From Acanthornis magna (lineage: Eukaryota > Chordata > Aves > Passeriformes > Acanthizidae), in NCBI GenBank assembly GCA_036785705.1, contig JAWUZG010000330.1, positions 169,501 through 233,500 on the forward strand: DNA of 64,000 nucleotides. The letters run 5' to 3'. Position 1 is the first letter of the stretch; every line of letters starts with the position of its first letter. The translations under genes and the position numbers were made by a program. The notes beneath the pieces are model-generated. The model had not been told where the DNA came from and made no database searches. It saw only the letters and a list, made by a program, of their open reading frames with translations. Below are positions 51,451 through 63,400 of this stretch, in pieces.

Positions 51451-52659
51451 TTTCTGGAGACTGCCACTAACAGTTAAATTGGCTAATATAAGGAATATGA
51501 TATATCCACTTCTATTAAGTAACATTAACTATCTCTTTGGTCACCACATCTTGGGGTTTGTCTTTGAAGCGGTCAATACATTTTAATACCTCTTGTTCCT
51601 CAGTGTTCCATTTCCAGACGAATAGTCCCAGACTAAAGAGACAGGCACAAAGAGAGAAAACTGAAGCTGCTAAACAAAAGAATCATACTCTCCACTGAGT
51701 CTTCAAAGGGTTGGACCATATTGTTGTTAAAATTGTAAATGAGGAACAACCCACCTTGGAGAAATAAAGTGACTGCTAGAAGGTACTGTTTACTAATCCT
51801 TCCTCTGTCAAAGATTTGCTAAGAAGCTCTCAGCAGGCCATTTCACTTTTCTGCATTTCTTTCCCTGGAGATCTCTTCTTTCTGGAGAGCTGTAATATAA
51901 TCCTTGCCTGTTCTCACATGAGTGAAATATATTTTTCAGACAGTATTTCTATGAAGTTTATAATGAATGTATAAAAACATGGTAAAAATTCGCAAAATAT
52001 GGTTGACTTGTTTTGTTCTTTCAAAAAAAGAAACACATGCCTCTGTTTCTTGCCCCCATAGTACCTGTTACCCGTTTGCTTACAGAATCAGCTTATGATC
52101 AGTGTGATCTGGGTACTTAATGGTGTTGTACAGTTCCCTACATTGTTTTAATGATGTTCTCAGCACCAAAGGTCCTAACTCTGTATGAGAGTACATTAGA
52201 TTATCAACTGTACTTTCCCAAAAAATGTGTGGACATTAAGCAGCATGGCAGGCATTGACATTAATGGGATTTGGATAATTCAATAACACTGTACTGACTC
52301 AAAAGCATATTCCTCACACACTCCAAAGTCATGAGAATATTTGTTATGGGGACAATAGAAAATGTGAAAAATAATAAATAACATTCCTGAAGAATTATTA
52401 ATTCTTGGTGCAATACAATATTTTTCACATGTCAAGAATTTAGGACAATTTGCATGACTGAGATACCAGATGCAGTAGGAAGGCAGTGAGCACAAGCCAA
52501 GAACAAGCAAAAGCATAACTATATAACAGAACAATATCTTGGGGACCCTTCACATGGCAAGGTTTTGTGACACATTAGCTCCAGAAAACAAGGGGTGACA
52601 TTAATATGGCATAATGTTGTCCATCTCAAAGCTGAGTTTCGGAATAAAAGCAGTAACAA

Positions 52660-52760
52660 CCCCCCCCCCCCCAACCAAACTAAAAAAAAAGCCAACCAAC
52701 CAAAAAACAAATAAACAAAAACAAACAAACAAATAAACAAACAAAAACACCACAAAAACC
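52660..52760. repeat. C13 run plus (CAAA)n tract
   Basis: Thirteen consecutive C residues run into CCAACC and then (CAAA/TAAACA) units for about 85 bases. The minus strand reads as a G13 run preceded by GTTT repeats. The homopolymer is prone to slippage, so its exact length in the assembly is uncertain. Confidence 0.88.
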
Positions 52761-54498
52761 CTCTATCAATTCACCATGAATTTTATGAATTGTTATTAGA
52801 AAAATAGTCTAACTGTATGGAGAACCTTCGGTTAGACACTGATGTACCAATATGTAAGCCATTCTCATTTCTATTAATATTTCTGATTAATATGAAAAAA
52901 AGTATAGAATATTATAATTTTCAAAATTAGCACCTTTCCAGTCTTTATTTTAAGGTCTAGCAAAAGCATGAGAAGTCATTATGAATGTCTGAAATCATGA
53001 CACATAATTTGGTAGCACAATGCCAGTGAGACTGAATTCTTACTCTGAACACCTCTGATTGATTTACAGAGTGTCATTATTCTTCCACAAAAGGAAGAGC
53101 ATTGTTTAGTCCACTGGAAGACAAAGACATTTTCTGGTGTCATTGAGAATGAAGTTTCTGAGCAGGTCGTATTTTGAAGAGACTAATGTACATCAAAAGA
53201 CTCCCACAGGCTGTTGAAACTGTTAAGACATTGTCCTTGGCTTGCTTCTGACTTACAGGAGGCACAAATGTGGCTTGGGGATTAGGTAGAGAGGCATGGT
53301 ATGTGCAAATCTTAGGTTGTCAATTAGCATCATTGAATCAGTAGCAGAAACTCCGAGGGCATATTTGTCTGCAAAAGAAAGGATTGAAATAGACAGCCCC
53401 TGCTATCTCCTAAAATACACATTATGTCTGTGATTCATGACGCCTGAATAACCATATCTAAAACCTTTGATCAAATCATGTCCAGGCTTTACATACGTTT
53501 AAGTGACTGAAAAATACTGCCCAGAATTAATAAATTGGTTACCAATTATTCATAAACTGGTATTTGTAATGACATTTCCTTATTTTTTGATGGAGTTGGA
53601 TTGCATAACTACAGAGAGAAAAGGAAGCTTCCCCAGTCTGCCTGAGGTCTATCACTCACTGTAGGACTTTCTTAAGGTATGTTCCACAGACTTCAGGTTC
53701 CACACAGATCTTGCATGCAGGTGGAGCTGTTATCAAGGGGAAATGTTTAAAAATGCTCCTGATGTCAATAAATACTTCTCAAGTCACATGCAGCCTATTG
53801 TGCAAGTCAGTGGATTTTTCTCTGGCAATGTCAATGGAAAGATTTTTGCAAAGGAAAATAACAAACCATTTGAAAATAACATTACATCTGATGTTACATT
53901 TTTTGGATCAGAGACTAGCCTAGCTCTATTGCTGCATTTTGGGAACTTTTTATCTTTGAGCAGTAAGATCAACAAATTTATTTTCAAAAATAAACTAAAG
54001 AATGATTTTTCTGTGATAAGAAGAAAGCATTGTGTTAAGAAGTAACTTTTCTCCAATTTGAGTTAAAAGTGGCATATGACGTTCTTTAAAATCCTTGTAA
54101 ATAATCTGGTATTGTTTTTAACTTGATTTTCCCTCTTTGTTTATGGTGTTGAATTATTTTGGTCCAGGAGAGACAGTTATGCATAAACAACCATTCTATG
54201 ATGAATTATAGACCTTAAAGTAAAGTATCTTTCATAAATAGCAGCAATACAATACAATGATTTATAGTTCTTCTCAGGGAAATAAAGGTGCAAAGATTAA
54301 TGAAGGGGGTTTGAGTGCAACAAAATTTAAAACATATTTGAATAGTTCCTGCTATAAATTCAACCTCAGAAATGTACGTGAGGTTTTTCATGAGAACAAA
54401 AGCCAATGTCAGACAACCTACAGGGATATATTGCTTTTAACTTCCCTTGTATCCAATTTCCATTTTATTCTTGTTAAGATTAGTAACTAGTAGTATTT
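52761..54498. other. Unique AT-rich DNA, nothing recognised
   Basis: Overlapping frames of 100 (plus) and 90 (minus) codons at about 53.74-54.06 kb occupy the same AT-rich segment and match no known family. Confidence 0.5.
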
Positions 54499-54590
54499 AA
54501 AAAAAAATCAAAAAACAAAAACCACCAAATGCACAACCAAAAAAATCTAGGAAACAAAAAACAACCAAATAAAATTTAAAAATCAACAAA
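54499..54590. repeat. A/C-rich low-complexity tract
   Basis: A-runs broken by C and CC (CAAAAAACAAAAACC, AACCACC, AAACAACC) just upstream of the LTR-like element. It is the same sequence type as the tracts at 38876 and 52673. Confidence 0.65.
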
Positions 54591-54603
54591 CCACAAAGAG
54601 TTC

Positions 54604-55690
54604 TGTGTGGTGGTGTGATGGTGCATTCTTCCTGCCTCACCCACGATGTCAGAAATTCCTATTTGCCCTTGGCCTTTTTTCAGTGAGTTGGGCAGAGAAG
54701 CACCACTCAAACATACCAGGAACTCTGGCACAGCCAAGGTGGGAATAGCACTGGCCATACCACAGAATCCTGGTTCCTGGCCAAGGAGGGGCACAAAAGA
54801 GGGAATAATCCACCATTGCCTGGCAACCTTGGAATATTCATAGCTTGAGTGTAATGGAAATTTGAGAATTCCAGGACGAAAATTTGCTAATGTCTAAAGT
54901 CAAGTGTCTCTCAATTATATAAACAGCAGTCCTAAGTGAGGTACTTTGAGATTTCCTGGACTGCAGTAAGCTGCTCCAGCACCTCCCTCTGAGTGGGACT
55001 CCTCTCAGATCCAGTGAATTCTCAAGCTTGTGAAGTTCAGAGGACCATCCCCAAAAGCCGACAAGGGGTCCTGGGCCAGCACCCTCACTCTTTGAGGCTC
55101 AACCCTCACCTGTTTAGAAATGCCAAGTTATTAGATGTGGATATTTCACTGAACCAGAGGGGAATTTTTAACTGTGTACCTGTGCACTCATATATATTGT
55201 TGTGCCTCTGTGCAAGCATGTCCGAATTTATTAGATACCCTATAGTAAGTATAGCATGAATGTTGCCATCCTGGATCTATAATTAAGTTACTGTAATGAT
55301 TATAGTAAATTCGATTGACTGATGTTGTAAATGTTAAATTAGTCAGTGATTAAGTGCTGCTGAAGTCCTCTGATCCACCTTAAAAATGATCCACGTTAAT
55401 GAGTCCACTGACTAAACCTAAGACTGCTGCCAGATCAGAAGCCATGTAAAGATCCTATCGCTGTTGATACATTTAAAGCATCATATTAAGATCACTTTTT
55501 GGGGATATCTCAGGCAATGGCTCTTTAGGTGATTCTAACTTGATTTTTCTCTCTTTGCTTCATCCTATCAATAGAGGGAACCTTGCCATCCAGCTCTGTT
55601 CAGTAGTGTTTTGCAAATGTGTGTTAAACCTGCTTTTGCTAGTATCTGTGATTGTAATTCTTTAAGCAGCCTCAACACTCATTCGTGACA
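54604..55690 (+). mobile_element. Probable solo LTR, third family
   Basis: A roughly 1.1-kb segment starting TGTGTGGTGGTGTGATGG and ending near CATTCGTGACA. It contains a TATATAAA box at 54916-54923 and, downstream, a GC-richer patch typical of an avian retroviral LTR (CTGCTCCAGCACCTCCCTC, GTGGGACTCC, CAGAGGACCATCCCC, AAAAGCCGACAAGGGG). The 5' part has the TG start, and the last bases look like the TGACA/CGACA end of bird LTRs. I found no target-site duplication and no second copy in the window, so the limits, and whether 55200-55690 belongs to it, are uncertain. Three short frames (65-88 codons) inside are incidental. No retroviral internal region is adjacent. Confidence 0.55.
54916..54923 (+). 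promoter_or_regulatory. Candidate LTR TATA box (TATATAAA)
   Basis: TATATAAACAGC sits about 310 bp from the LTR start, upstream of a GC-richer segment, in the place expected of an LTR core promoter. Activity is unknown. Confidence 0.45.
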
Positions 55691-56752
55691 GACAGCAGAA
55701 ACATATTTTAAAGCGATATTTTATTTTAACTAGCTTTGGTACTGTTTATTTTAAAAGGCATTATAAATGACACACAGCTTTGATGAACAAACGTATGGAC
55801 ACATTCAGTACATCCAGAGCCTATCTAACCTAAATCAAAGAGTGCATGGTAAAGGCAGAAAACAAAGAAACGTGTGGGCTTCAGTAAACACCTTTTTAAG
55901 GGATCTGTCAAGATGACAAGCACACTGATCTAGATAGATGAGCGTATCACAATGAGAAAAAGACCAAACAAAAGTTAGTGTGACCGTGAAAATGCCAGAA
56001 GTACCTAAGAGAGCAGAAGAGAAAGGAAGCTTAAAATTAATATGCTCATCAAATGTTCAGAATAGAAAGCATGGCAAGATTTACCTGTAAACATAGTTTA
56101 GGACACAGGGTCATTTTGCTTTAAAACATCTCATCATATTTACACAATTCTGCAATTAATTTGGTTTTTGAGGAGCTTTAGCTTCTCTTTGTCTGTGAGT
56201 TGGTGTACCCACTGTAGTGTAAGGGTACACAAGCGAGATTAAAAGAAGCCAGCTCAAGTCAGTAACTGTCTAATCCAAGTATAGCTACTGCTCTGTAGAC
56301 ATCAACATAATTCTGGCAGAAAACTCTTTGAGATGGAAAGATTCCAAAAGATTGCCCTGAAAAGGAAATATCTTCCATCTCTTATGCAAAACACTGCTCC
56401 AGGTCACTGATGTGTTGAGAAAGAACTTAATCTGTAGTACAGATAAAGTCTTCAATTTTCACATTCTTTAGTGTTTTATCAAACACATCTGTAAAAAAAT
56501 TACTATTTGTTTCCTTTTTGTACAGCGACTAACAGATTAGGCAAGGAGTGTAGGTTTCTTTCACATATTGCCAAAGAATATATAGAAAGAGTGGGAGGTG
56601 AGAAAAAGAAGGTACGAAAAACAGTATACCAACAGACCAACAAAAATAGTAAAAAACGTGGAAGTCACCTGTCGAAGACATTAGAAAGGTCATACATTTT
56701 CAGGTTTAAAATAAAAGCTCTTTTTTTAAATGCTTAATAATTTTTCAAAAAT
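55691..56752. other. Unique AT-rich DNA, nothing recognised
   Basis: No gene or repeat recognised between the LTR-like element and the CR1. A 76-codon frame at 56507-56737 is Lys-rich and unremarkable. Confidence 0.5.
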
Positions 56753-57425
56753 CACAGAATCATAAAATTATTTTGATACAAAAGAACCCTTAAAGATCAC
56801 ATAATCCATGTACATATATTTTTCACTATATCAAATTGCTCAAAGCCTTATCTAACCTCACTTTGGACTCTGCAAATTATGAGGCATCCACAGCTTCCCT
56901 GCACAACCAGTTCCAGTGTCCCACCACTCTCTTCACGAAAGCTCTTTTAGTTTAAAGCCAGTCGCCCTTGTCTTGTTACTACAGACCATGTCAAAAAGTC
57001 CCTGTTTGTTTTTGTTGTAATCCCCCCTCATATACTGGCAGGTTGCAGTAGTCTTCCCACAGCTTTCACTTTTCCAGGCTGAACAATCCCATCTCTTTTG
57101 GCCACAGGAGAGGTGCTCCAGCCCTCTGGTCATTTTAATGGCTCCCCTCTGGGCCCACTCTTCCTCTCTTGGGGACCCCAGAGCTAAACACAGTACTCTG
57201 AGGGGTTTCATGAGGGCAGAGTACAAGAGAAAAATCACCTCACTCAACCTTGACTACATTTTTTCTGGGTTGCAAGTGCACCTTTGGTCCAGAATTTCAA
57301 CTCCCACACCCCAAGTGCCTTCAGGACTGCTCTTAGTCTATGCATCCTCCAGGCTGCATCAATACTGAGGATTACCTTGACCCAGGTGCAGGACCTTGCT
57401 CTCAATCTTGTTGAACTTCGGGATG
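56753..57425 (-). mobile_element. CR1 LINE, 3' 670 bp (minus strand)
   Basis: The plus strand reads as CR1 in reverse complement, in order: ATCACAGAATCATAAAATTA terminal repeat, AAAGATCACATAATCCATG, GGCATCCACAGCTTCCCTG, CAACCAGTTCCAGTGTCCC, TTTAAAGCCAGTCGCCCTTG, CTTTTCCAGGCTGAACAATCC, GGTGCTCCAGCCCTCTGGTC, CTCTGGGCCCACTC, CCCAGGTGCAGGACCTTGC and TTGTTGAACTTCG. It is 5'-truncated. Its 104-codon minus and 76-codon plus frames are parts of the repeat. Confidence 0.95.
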
Positions 57426-60400
57426 CTAATGCAGATCCAGAGGCAGAAATAAAGTAAAAATGCTTTCTCTTTGATTTTATAGTCTTTAAGAAAACACACT
57501 GTCCATGGCCACTAAATTCTAACTCAGTGCCAGAGAGATCTGCACATGAATTATCAGAGGGAAAAAACTTCCAAAAATTAACAGATTAGTTCAAAACTAC
57601 AAAAATTATTATGTTCATTGAAATAATGAAATACATCAGCTATAAGCAGAAATATGTGTTTTAGTGCATATGTGTATCTATATACATGAATACATAAGTA
57701 CATATATGAACGTATAACCCACATGTCATATGTTTTGTATTTGCATCTCTGCAGATATATGTGGTTATATGTGCTCTTACATTAAGTGGGATGTCTTATC
57801 TTCATTCACAGACTAGTATTTTATAGGTCTGCGTGTAGAAATCTCATTGTTTGGATGTGAGTCCTTGAATTTTGCAGCGACAGAGAGTAGTGATCCCTCC
57901 TTTTGTTTAACATAACCCATCTCAGTCCTAAAGCAGCATTCTTCATTCCTCATTTGATTGTAAGGGTGAGCAAAACCGATCTTATTTTCCTAACTATAGC
58001 AATCCATCCTTGCCCAAAGCCATCAGGAAGACCTGGTGGTATGTTTTAATTCCATTTGGGCTCTTGGTCTCTGTGTTGGACAACTTCCAGAAATGCCCCA
58101 GAGTGAGTAACTTGTCTTTAAATCACTCTAGCCACAGTCCTACCCACAGTGGTAGGACTATGCCCCAAATGAACTTGCCCTATATACAAAATATTTTACC
58201 TGTGAGCTTTATAACTAATCAGATCTTGTACAGTCGTGGAGTTGCTTGTCTGTAAAACTTTCCCAAGATTTAGTAAAATCCTAGCGAAGCAGACAGCCCC
58301 AGAACTGATGTGATGAGGATGACTGGTTTATCAATCTGAGTCTTAGCCAAATGCTCCCCTTTGCTTGCATTTCACATCTTAAACGTTTTACAGCAGAGAG
58401 CAGTAAATTTCTTCTGGCATGTTAGAAAAAGGGCATAATTTCTGTAAGAAGGAATCAGCTCTGGTACCTGTACCTCAGAGTATGGGAGCCGTATGTGAAT
58501 GTGACTTCATCTATAGATAGTTATCTCTAGCCTTTCCCATGAGAGGAGCATTCTCAGGTTAAGAAGGCAGTGAGAAAGTGAAAATGCAGAAGCAGAGATA
58601 CTCATCCTTGGAGAGAGTCTCAGAAAGGCCTAAGGAAATCAGGTCCACTGACAGGACATCAAGAGCATAAAGCAGAACAAAAACTGTGCTCCATTGGTGT
58701 ACCTGCGATTGGTGTGGTGGGCAGATGCTGGGGCATGAAAGTGTATGGAAAAAAAGCATGGAGAGCTGAAGAAGTCCTCCAGGGAGGACTGTTGTGTATT
58801 CTTGTTTTTACATATTACAAGTTTTCTGCAGCAGCACCTTGAGCATGCTTTGAAGGAAGTTGCTAGGCTGGTATATCTCAGCACAATAGGAGGTTCCTTG
58901 AAGCACGACACTGATAAGATAGAGCAGACAGATTGTAGTACATGTGAAAGAATGTGGAAGAGAATTTTAGCATCAGATAACCACACTTGGTACTACATTT
59001 CAATGCATGGGATTTTGGAAGAAGAAGATGGCATGGTTTGTGGAGAGAAAAAAAAGGGAAAATACCAAAACAAGGAGAAGGAGAATGTAGAACCAGAGCT
59101 CAGGCTTCTCCTTGAAGCGTAAAGTTATAAATGTTACAGACATAAGCTTGTAGGGGCACGCAAGAAAAGAGAAGATTTAAATGCTGATGGGTAAGAAGAC
59201 AGGTCTCTTCTATCAAGTAGTTTTAAATGGGGACAAAAGAGAGGTCACCACTTAGAGAAATAAAGCCTGCTTTGTTACTCTGAAGAGTTTTTTAGGATTT
59301 CAAGTTTGTTTCAGGTTGTTCCATTTTTGATACTGTGTGGGTGAAGGCTGGAACGCTTCAAATTGGTGCAACAAGCTAATTTTGGGTCGTTCACACTTCA
59401 CAAATCTTCAGGAATGAACTGACCAAGTAACAAAGACAGTTGCTGACCACAAAATCTATTTCAGTTTCTCTCTTGCTCTCCTTTTTTCTTTTTTTGATCA
59501 GGAATATTATTGCAGAACTCAAATAATTTTCAAAAAGAGTCTCTGTTTCTCCTGAAAAAAAATCCAATGCATTGAATTCAAGAAGATTCAGAAAATTTAT
59601 GGTCAAGAAAGTACCATTAATTTCTACACATGCCTCAAATTTTTTCTGCAAAATCTTCTAAATCAGAGGTTAGGTATTGCTGATGGAAAAAGAGAGAAAA
59701 TAATAGATAAATCACTCTGAAAGAGTGAAACAACTCTCCTGAATATGTGAAATATGTTGATTTGTTTCAGACTTTTATTTCTGCCTGAAAACTTAGTTGC
59801 TATATTTCCAGTTTAACTTCAGCATATAGGTTCCTTTTTAAACATCATATGCCTAAAAATTCAACAATTTAAAAGTCTCACTGACATAAAATGTCATCTC
59901 GTCATTAACTCAGACTTTATCAGCAGACAAGACACACAAAATTGGGCAGTGTTAGTAGCAGATGAGGAAAATTCATCCGTATTCAGGTATTAAATACTAC
60001 AGTTGTTTTTTTTTCATTTTTGAGTGATAGTAGAAAATAATGCTTGAGTGATTAGTTATGCTTCAAGGGTTTTAGGGTTTTTAGGTTCAGGTTTTTTAAG
60101 GGACATTTAGATGTCACTTTTTTCCCCAAATTAAGCTTGAAATTACAGATATAAAAATAAAAGGGGCATAAATGAATTTTGCAATTGTCCTTCACTCACA
60201 TGCACAAACATATGATTTATTGATTTACAGACGACATTCCAGTTCTGGTTCATGTATATTACCCATGTACACACTGATGTGCAAAAAGCCGTACATGTGT
60301 ATTCTAAGGAGAGATATGAAATCTTAAGGCTTCGAAATATCATTTTAAAAGACAGATATTCACATTATAAGATGCCATTTTCTTCACATAGAATAAAAAT

Positions 60401-63400
60401 TTGGAATTTAAGCATAACACACATTAAATCTTATTTATTTAAGCTCAGATTTCCAGAGTCGGATGCTTAGGATCATACATTCAAAGTAAGAATGTAATTT
60501 TCAGAAGACAGAAAGAGCCAGAGATGTTCAAAGTCTCCTAAAATCATGCTCTTTTGCAACCACATCCAGTTTTATATATTGACATTTAGAGAAAAAGGAA
60601 TTAAATTAATGCAGAGCATTTGCTAATTAAAAAAGAAAAAAAAAGTTCCAGTAAATATTTTTGAGTCCTTTGCACTGCTTGAAAGCAGTGAATTGTTTAC
60701 CTGCTGCATCAAGATTATTACCATCCTGTGAAAGATGAAAAAGGTCTAATGGGAGAAAAAGAACTGAAGACTCCTTTCAGTAACGCAAAAGATATTACCT
60801 CTGGCACATGTTTTCAGACACGTAATTCAGTACAATAATTTCTTGCAACCTATACTATCATGCATAAAATTACTATCTTTCCCAATGATGTGTTAGTGTT
60901 TGCTCTGTTCTGGTTATGTAAATGATGTCACCATTTTCAGTATTTTCAACAGTTGTGAGCAATAAGATCACATTATTTAGCTTCTTGGATGCACATGTCC
61001 ACTAAACACGAATTTCCTTTTCTGAAATCATGTATAACTTCTGGAATTGTGTATATATATTGGGTTAGATTATGTGTACTTTTTAATTTTGTATGCACAT
61101 AATGGAAACCCATAGGTTGAAATGATTCCTAGAAGGTCTTTTAAACATACAGGTGTCTGATTTCTATGTGGAAATATAAATGAAGAGCCACAATATATCA
61201 ACGGAAAAAACCCCCAAAAGAAAAAAAAAATAACCCTCCACATGTTTGTGTGTCTTCCTCGGGTTTAGTTATTTTTCTTTTTCTTCTGGTGTCTTATATC
61301 TCGTACTATATCTTGCTCACTATTTTCCTGTGCATTCACTTCTAGACTCTAAACCTGCCACACCTTTTGCTTTCTCTACTAAAGAATGGGATAAATACAT
61401 CATTATTAGTGTGTTGCCTTGCCTCTGTAAAATTACACTGTCAGCCCAGTATGTTTGAAAAAGGGTAATTAATATCAATAATCCATTAAAAGCCTTCCAA
61501 TAGCACAATATTTCATAATATTGCTAATATAATGAGACATCACTTTAATTCCTTTGAATTATTTGAACAGTTTTGAACCAAACTTTGCCAAGTCATTAAT
61601 ATAATATATAATTTATAAAAGTAGGCCTCATATATAGGTCAACAGAACTAGAGCTAATGTTACTTCTGGATTTCATAGCAAAGATCACTGCATGTGTATT
61701 ATTTTTAAATTTATAAATTCATAAGATAATAATAGATAACATATAATAGAAAATAATGCAATAAGTGACGCCTACTTGCAGGTGCTATTTTATATTAGGA
61801 TCTCTGGGAGAATGTTTCCTTAAACTTCCTAGTTTCGTACTTAATTTGTATTTATATCTTCATTCCATCATACACTATTGACTTTCATGTGAAAATAATG
61901 CAAGAGAAAATTTTCTTCTTTTTTTTTTTTTAAAAGTAATTTAAAGTAAAATGTACAAAATATACCCAGAAGCATGTAATTTACATTTTTATAAACATTT
62001 TTGAATTTTTTACTGAAGTTAAACTCATGGCCAAATTTGACTGAAAAAATCACTACATGTTCTTAGCTATCATAATCTGTGGAGTAACAGATTTTCTTTA
62101 GAGCTTTGATGCCTTAGTCTCAGCAGCAGTGCTCAGACGTTTCCTATCTTGGTTGACTTGAGCTTCAAAATGTTAACTTGATTTCACTAAAAGAATCAGG
62201 ATAAGAAAAATATTTCTCAGTTGCTATAATCTCATTTCAATGCAGTGTTTATCTTGCCAGTAGTATTTCAACACATATATCTGACTTTTTAATAAAAAAA
62301 AAAATAAAGTAGGATCAACTTCAATAGAAAAAAAATGAAAGTAAAGGAAAAGGATATCTCATCAATCATTCATTTTTTTTACCCTGATAGTAATTTATCA
62401 ACAAAGTACATAATCTAAATTATTTTAACTTGAGCTGCTTAGTTACTCATAAATAGTTTATTTGTCAGTTTATTCCTTGTACATGTTTTTCTTTATTTCA
62501 TTGTTAGGAAAATATACAAAATAACACCTTCCAAAACAATTTGTCAGTCCAATACCATAAAATATTACTGAGTTTACAGTCGTGGATTTTTTAAATCTCA
62601 ATACCAAACCATCCTTTTATCAACAAATCTATCCCAAAACCTACTTATTTCTGTTTACTAGTATGTAACAGTGCTCACAAATCAGCCCATTGTTTTAAAT
62701 AATTATTTTTTTATTGTAGTGATCATTATTATTTTGAAGGCAAAGTAATTCCATTTGTTGCGTATATGTTACTTTTGTTCAGAGTAATAAACTTTTAAAA
62801 GTAATTTCATTGAGGATACCAAAATGGTCCATTTTTAATTCAAACGTAAGAAAAATAGTAGTCTGTATTTCACAAGGGAGAAAAGACACTTACTGGTATT
62901 TGTGCAATACAATTTTAGAAAATATCAAATATTCTAGTTTAGAATAGTTGAAAAACTGTCTTCTTCCCCTGTTCGTAGTGTTTATTCTATTTTACATAAA
63001 AATTGATGAGATTCAAATAGATTCCAGCAGCACTTTATAGGGATTAAAAGGAAAATCCAACAATATCTCCTTGTTTTGAACACAGGAAAAAATCTCTATG
63101 ATAGTGAAGCTGGTAAGGCTGGAACAGTTGTTAGAGGACCTTTTTCTATATTCTGACATTTTCCCAGCAACACTGGGATGGACAGTGCAGCTGCATCTAT
63201 TGTTGTATTCTATTTTCTGCAGCAATTTGGCTTCTATTTCATGTCTATGCCATCCATGTGAGTCTCTGACACTAACTTGCAACAATCAAGATTAATTAAT
63301 CCTTTCTTTATTACAAATTTAATTTCCACTACTTTCCAAAAGAAAAAGATAGAGATCCATTCCACTTATGTGGGGATTACAAATTGCGTAATAAAGTTTA

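Larger units (their letters stand above)
47749..52659. other. Unique AT-rich DNA, no firm gene
   Basis: A C-run followed by a T-run is at 48281-48302, an (AAAAC)n tract at 49460-49483 and a G/T tract at 51387-51450. Two minus-strand open segments (49090-49275 and 50529-50738) have a more coding-like or conserved texture than the rest and are reported as findings; neither can be called a gene. Confidence 0.45.

Noticed and set aside
60067..60097. TTTAGGG-like run resembling telomere repeat
   Set aside because: Only about four degenerate units with variable spacing. Vertebrate telomeres are TTAGGG in exact arrays, so this is chance T/G-rich sequence.
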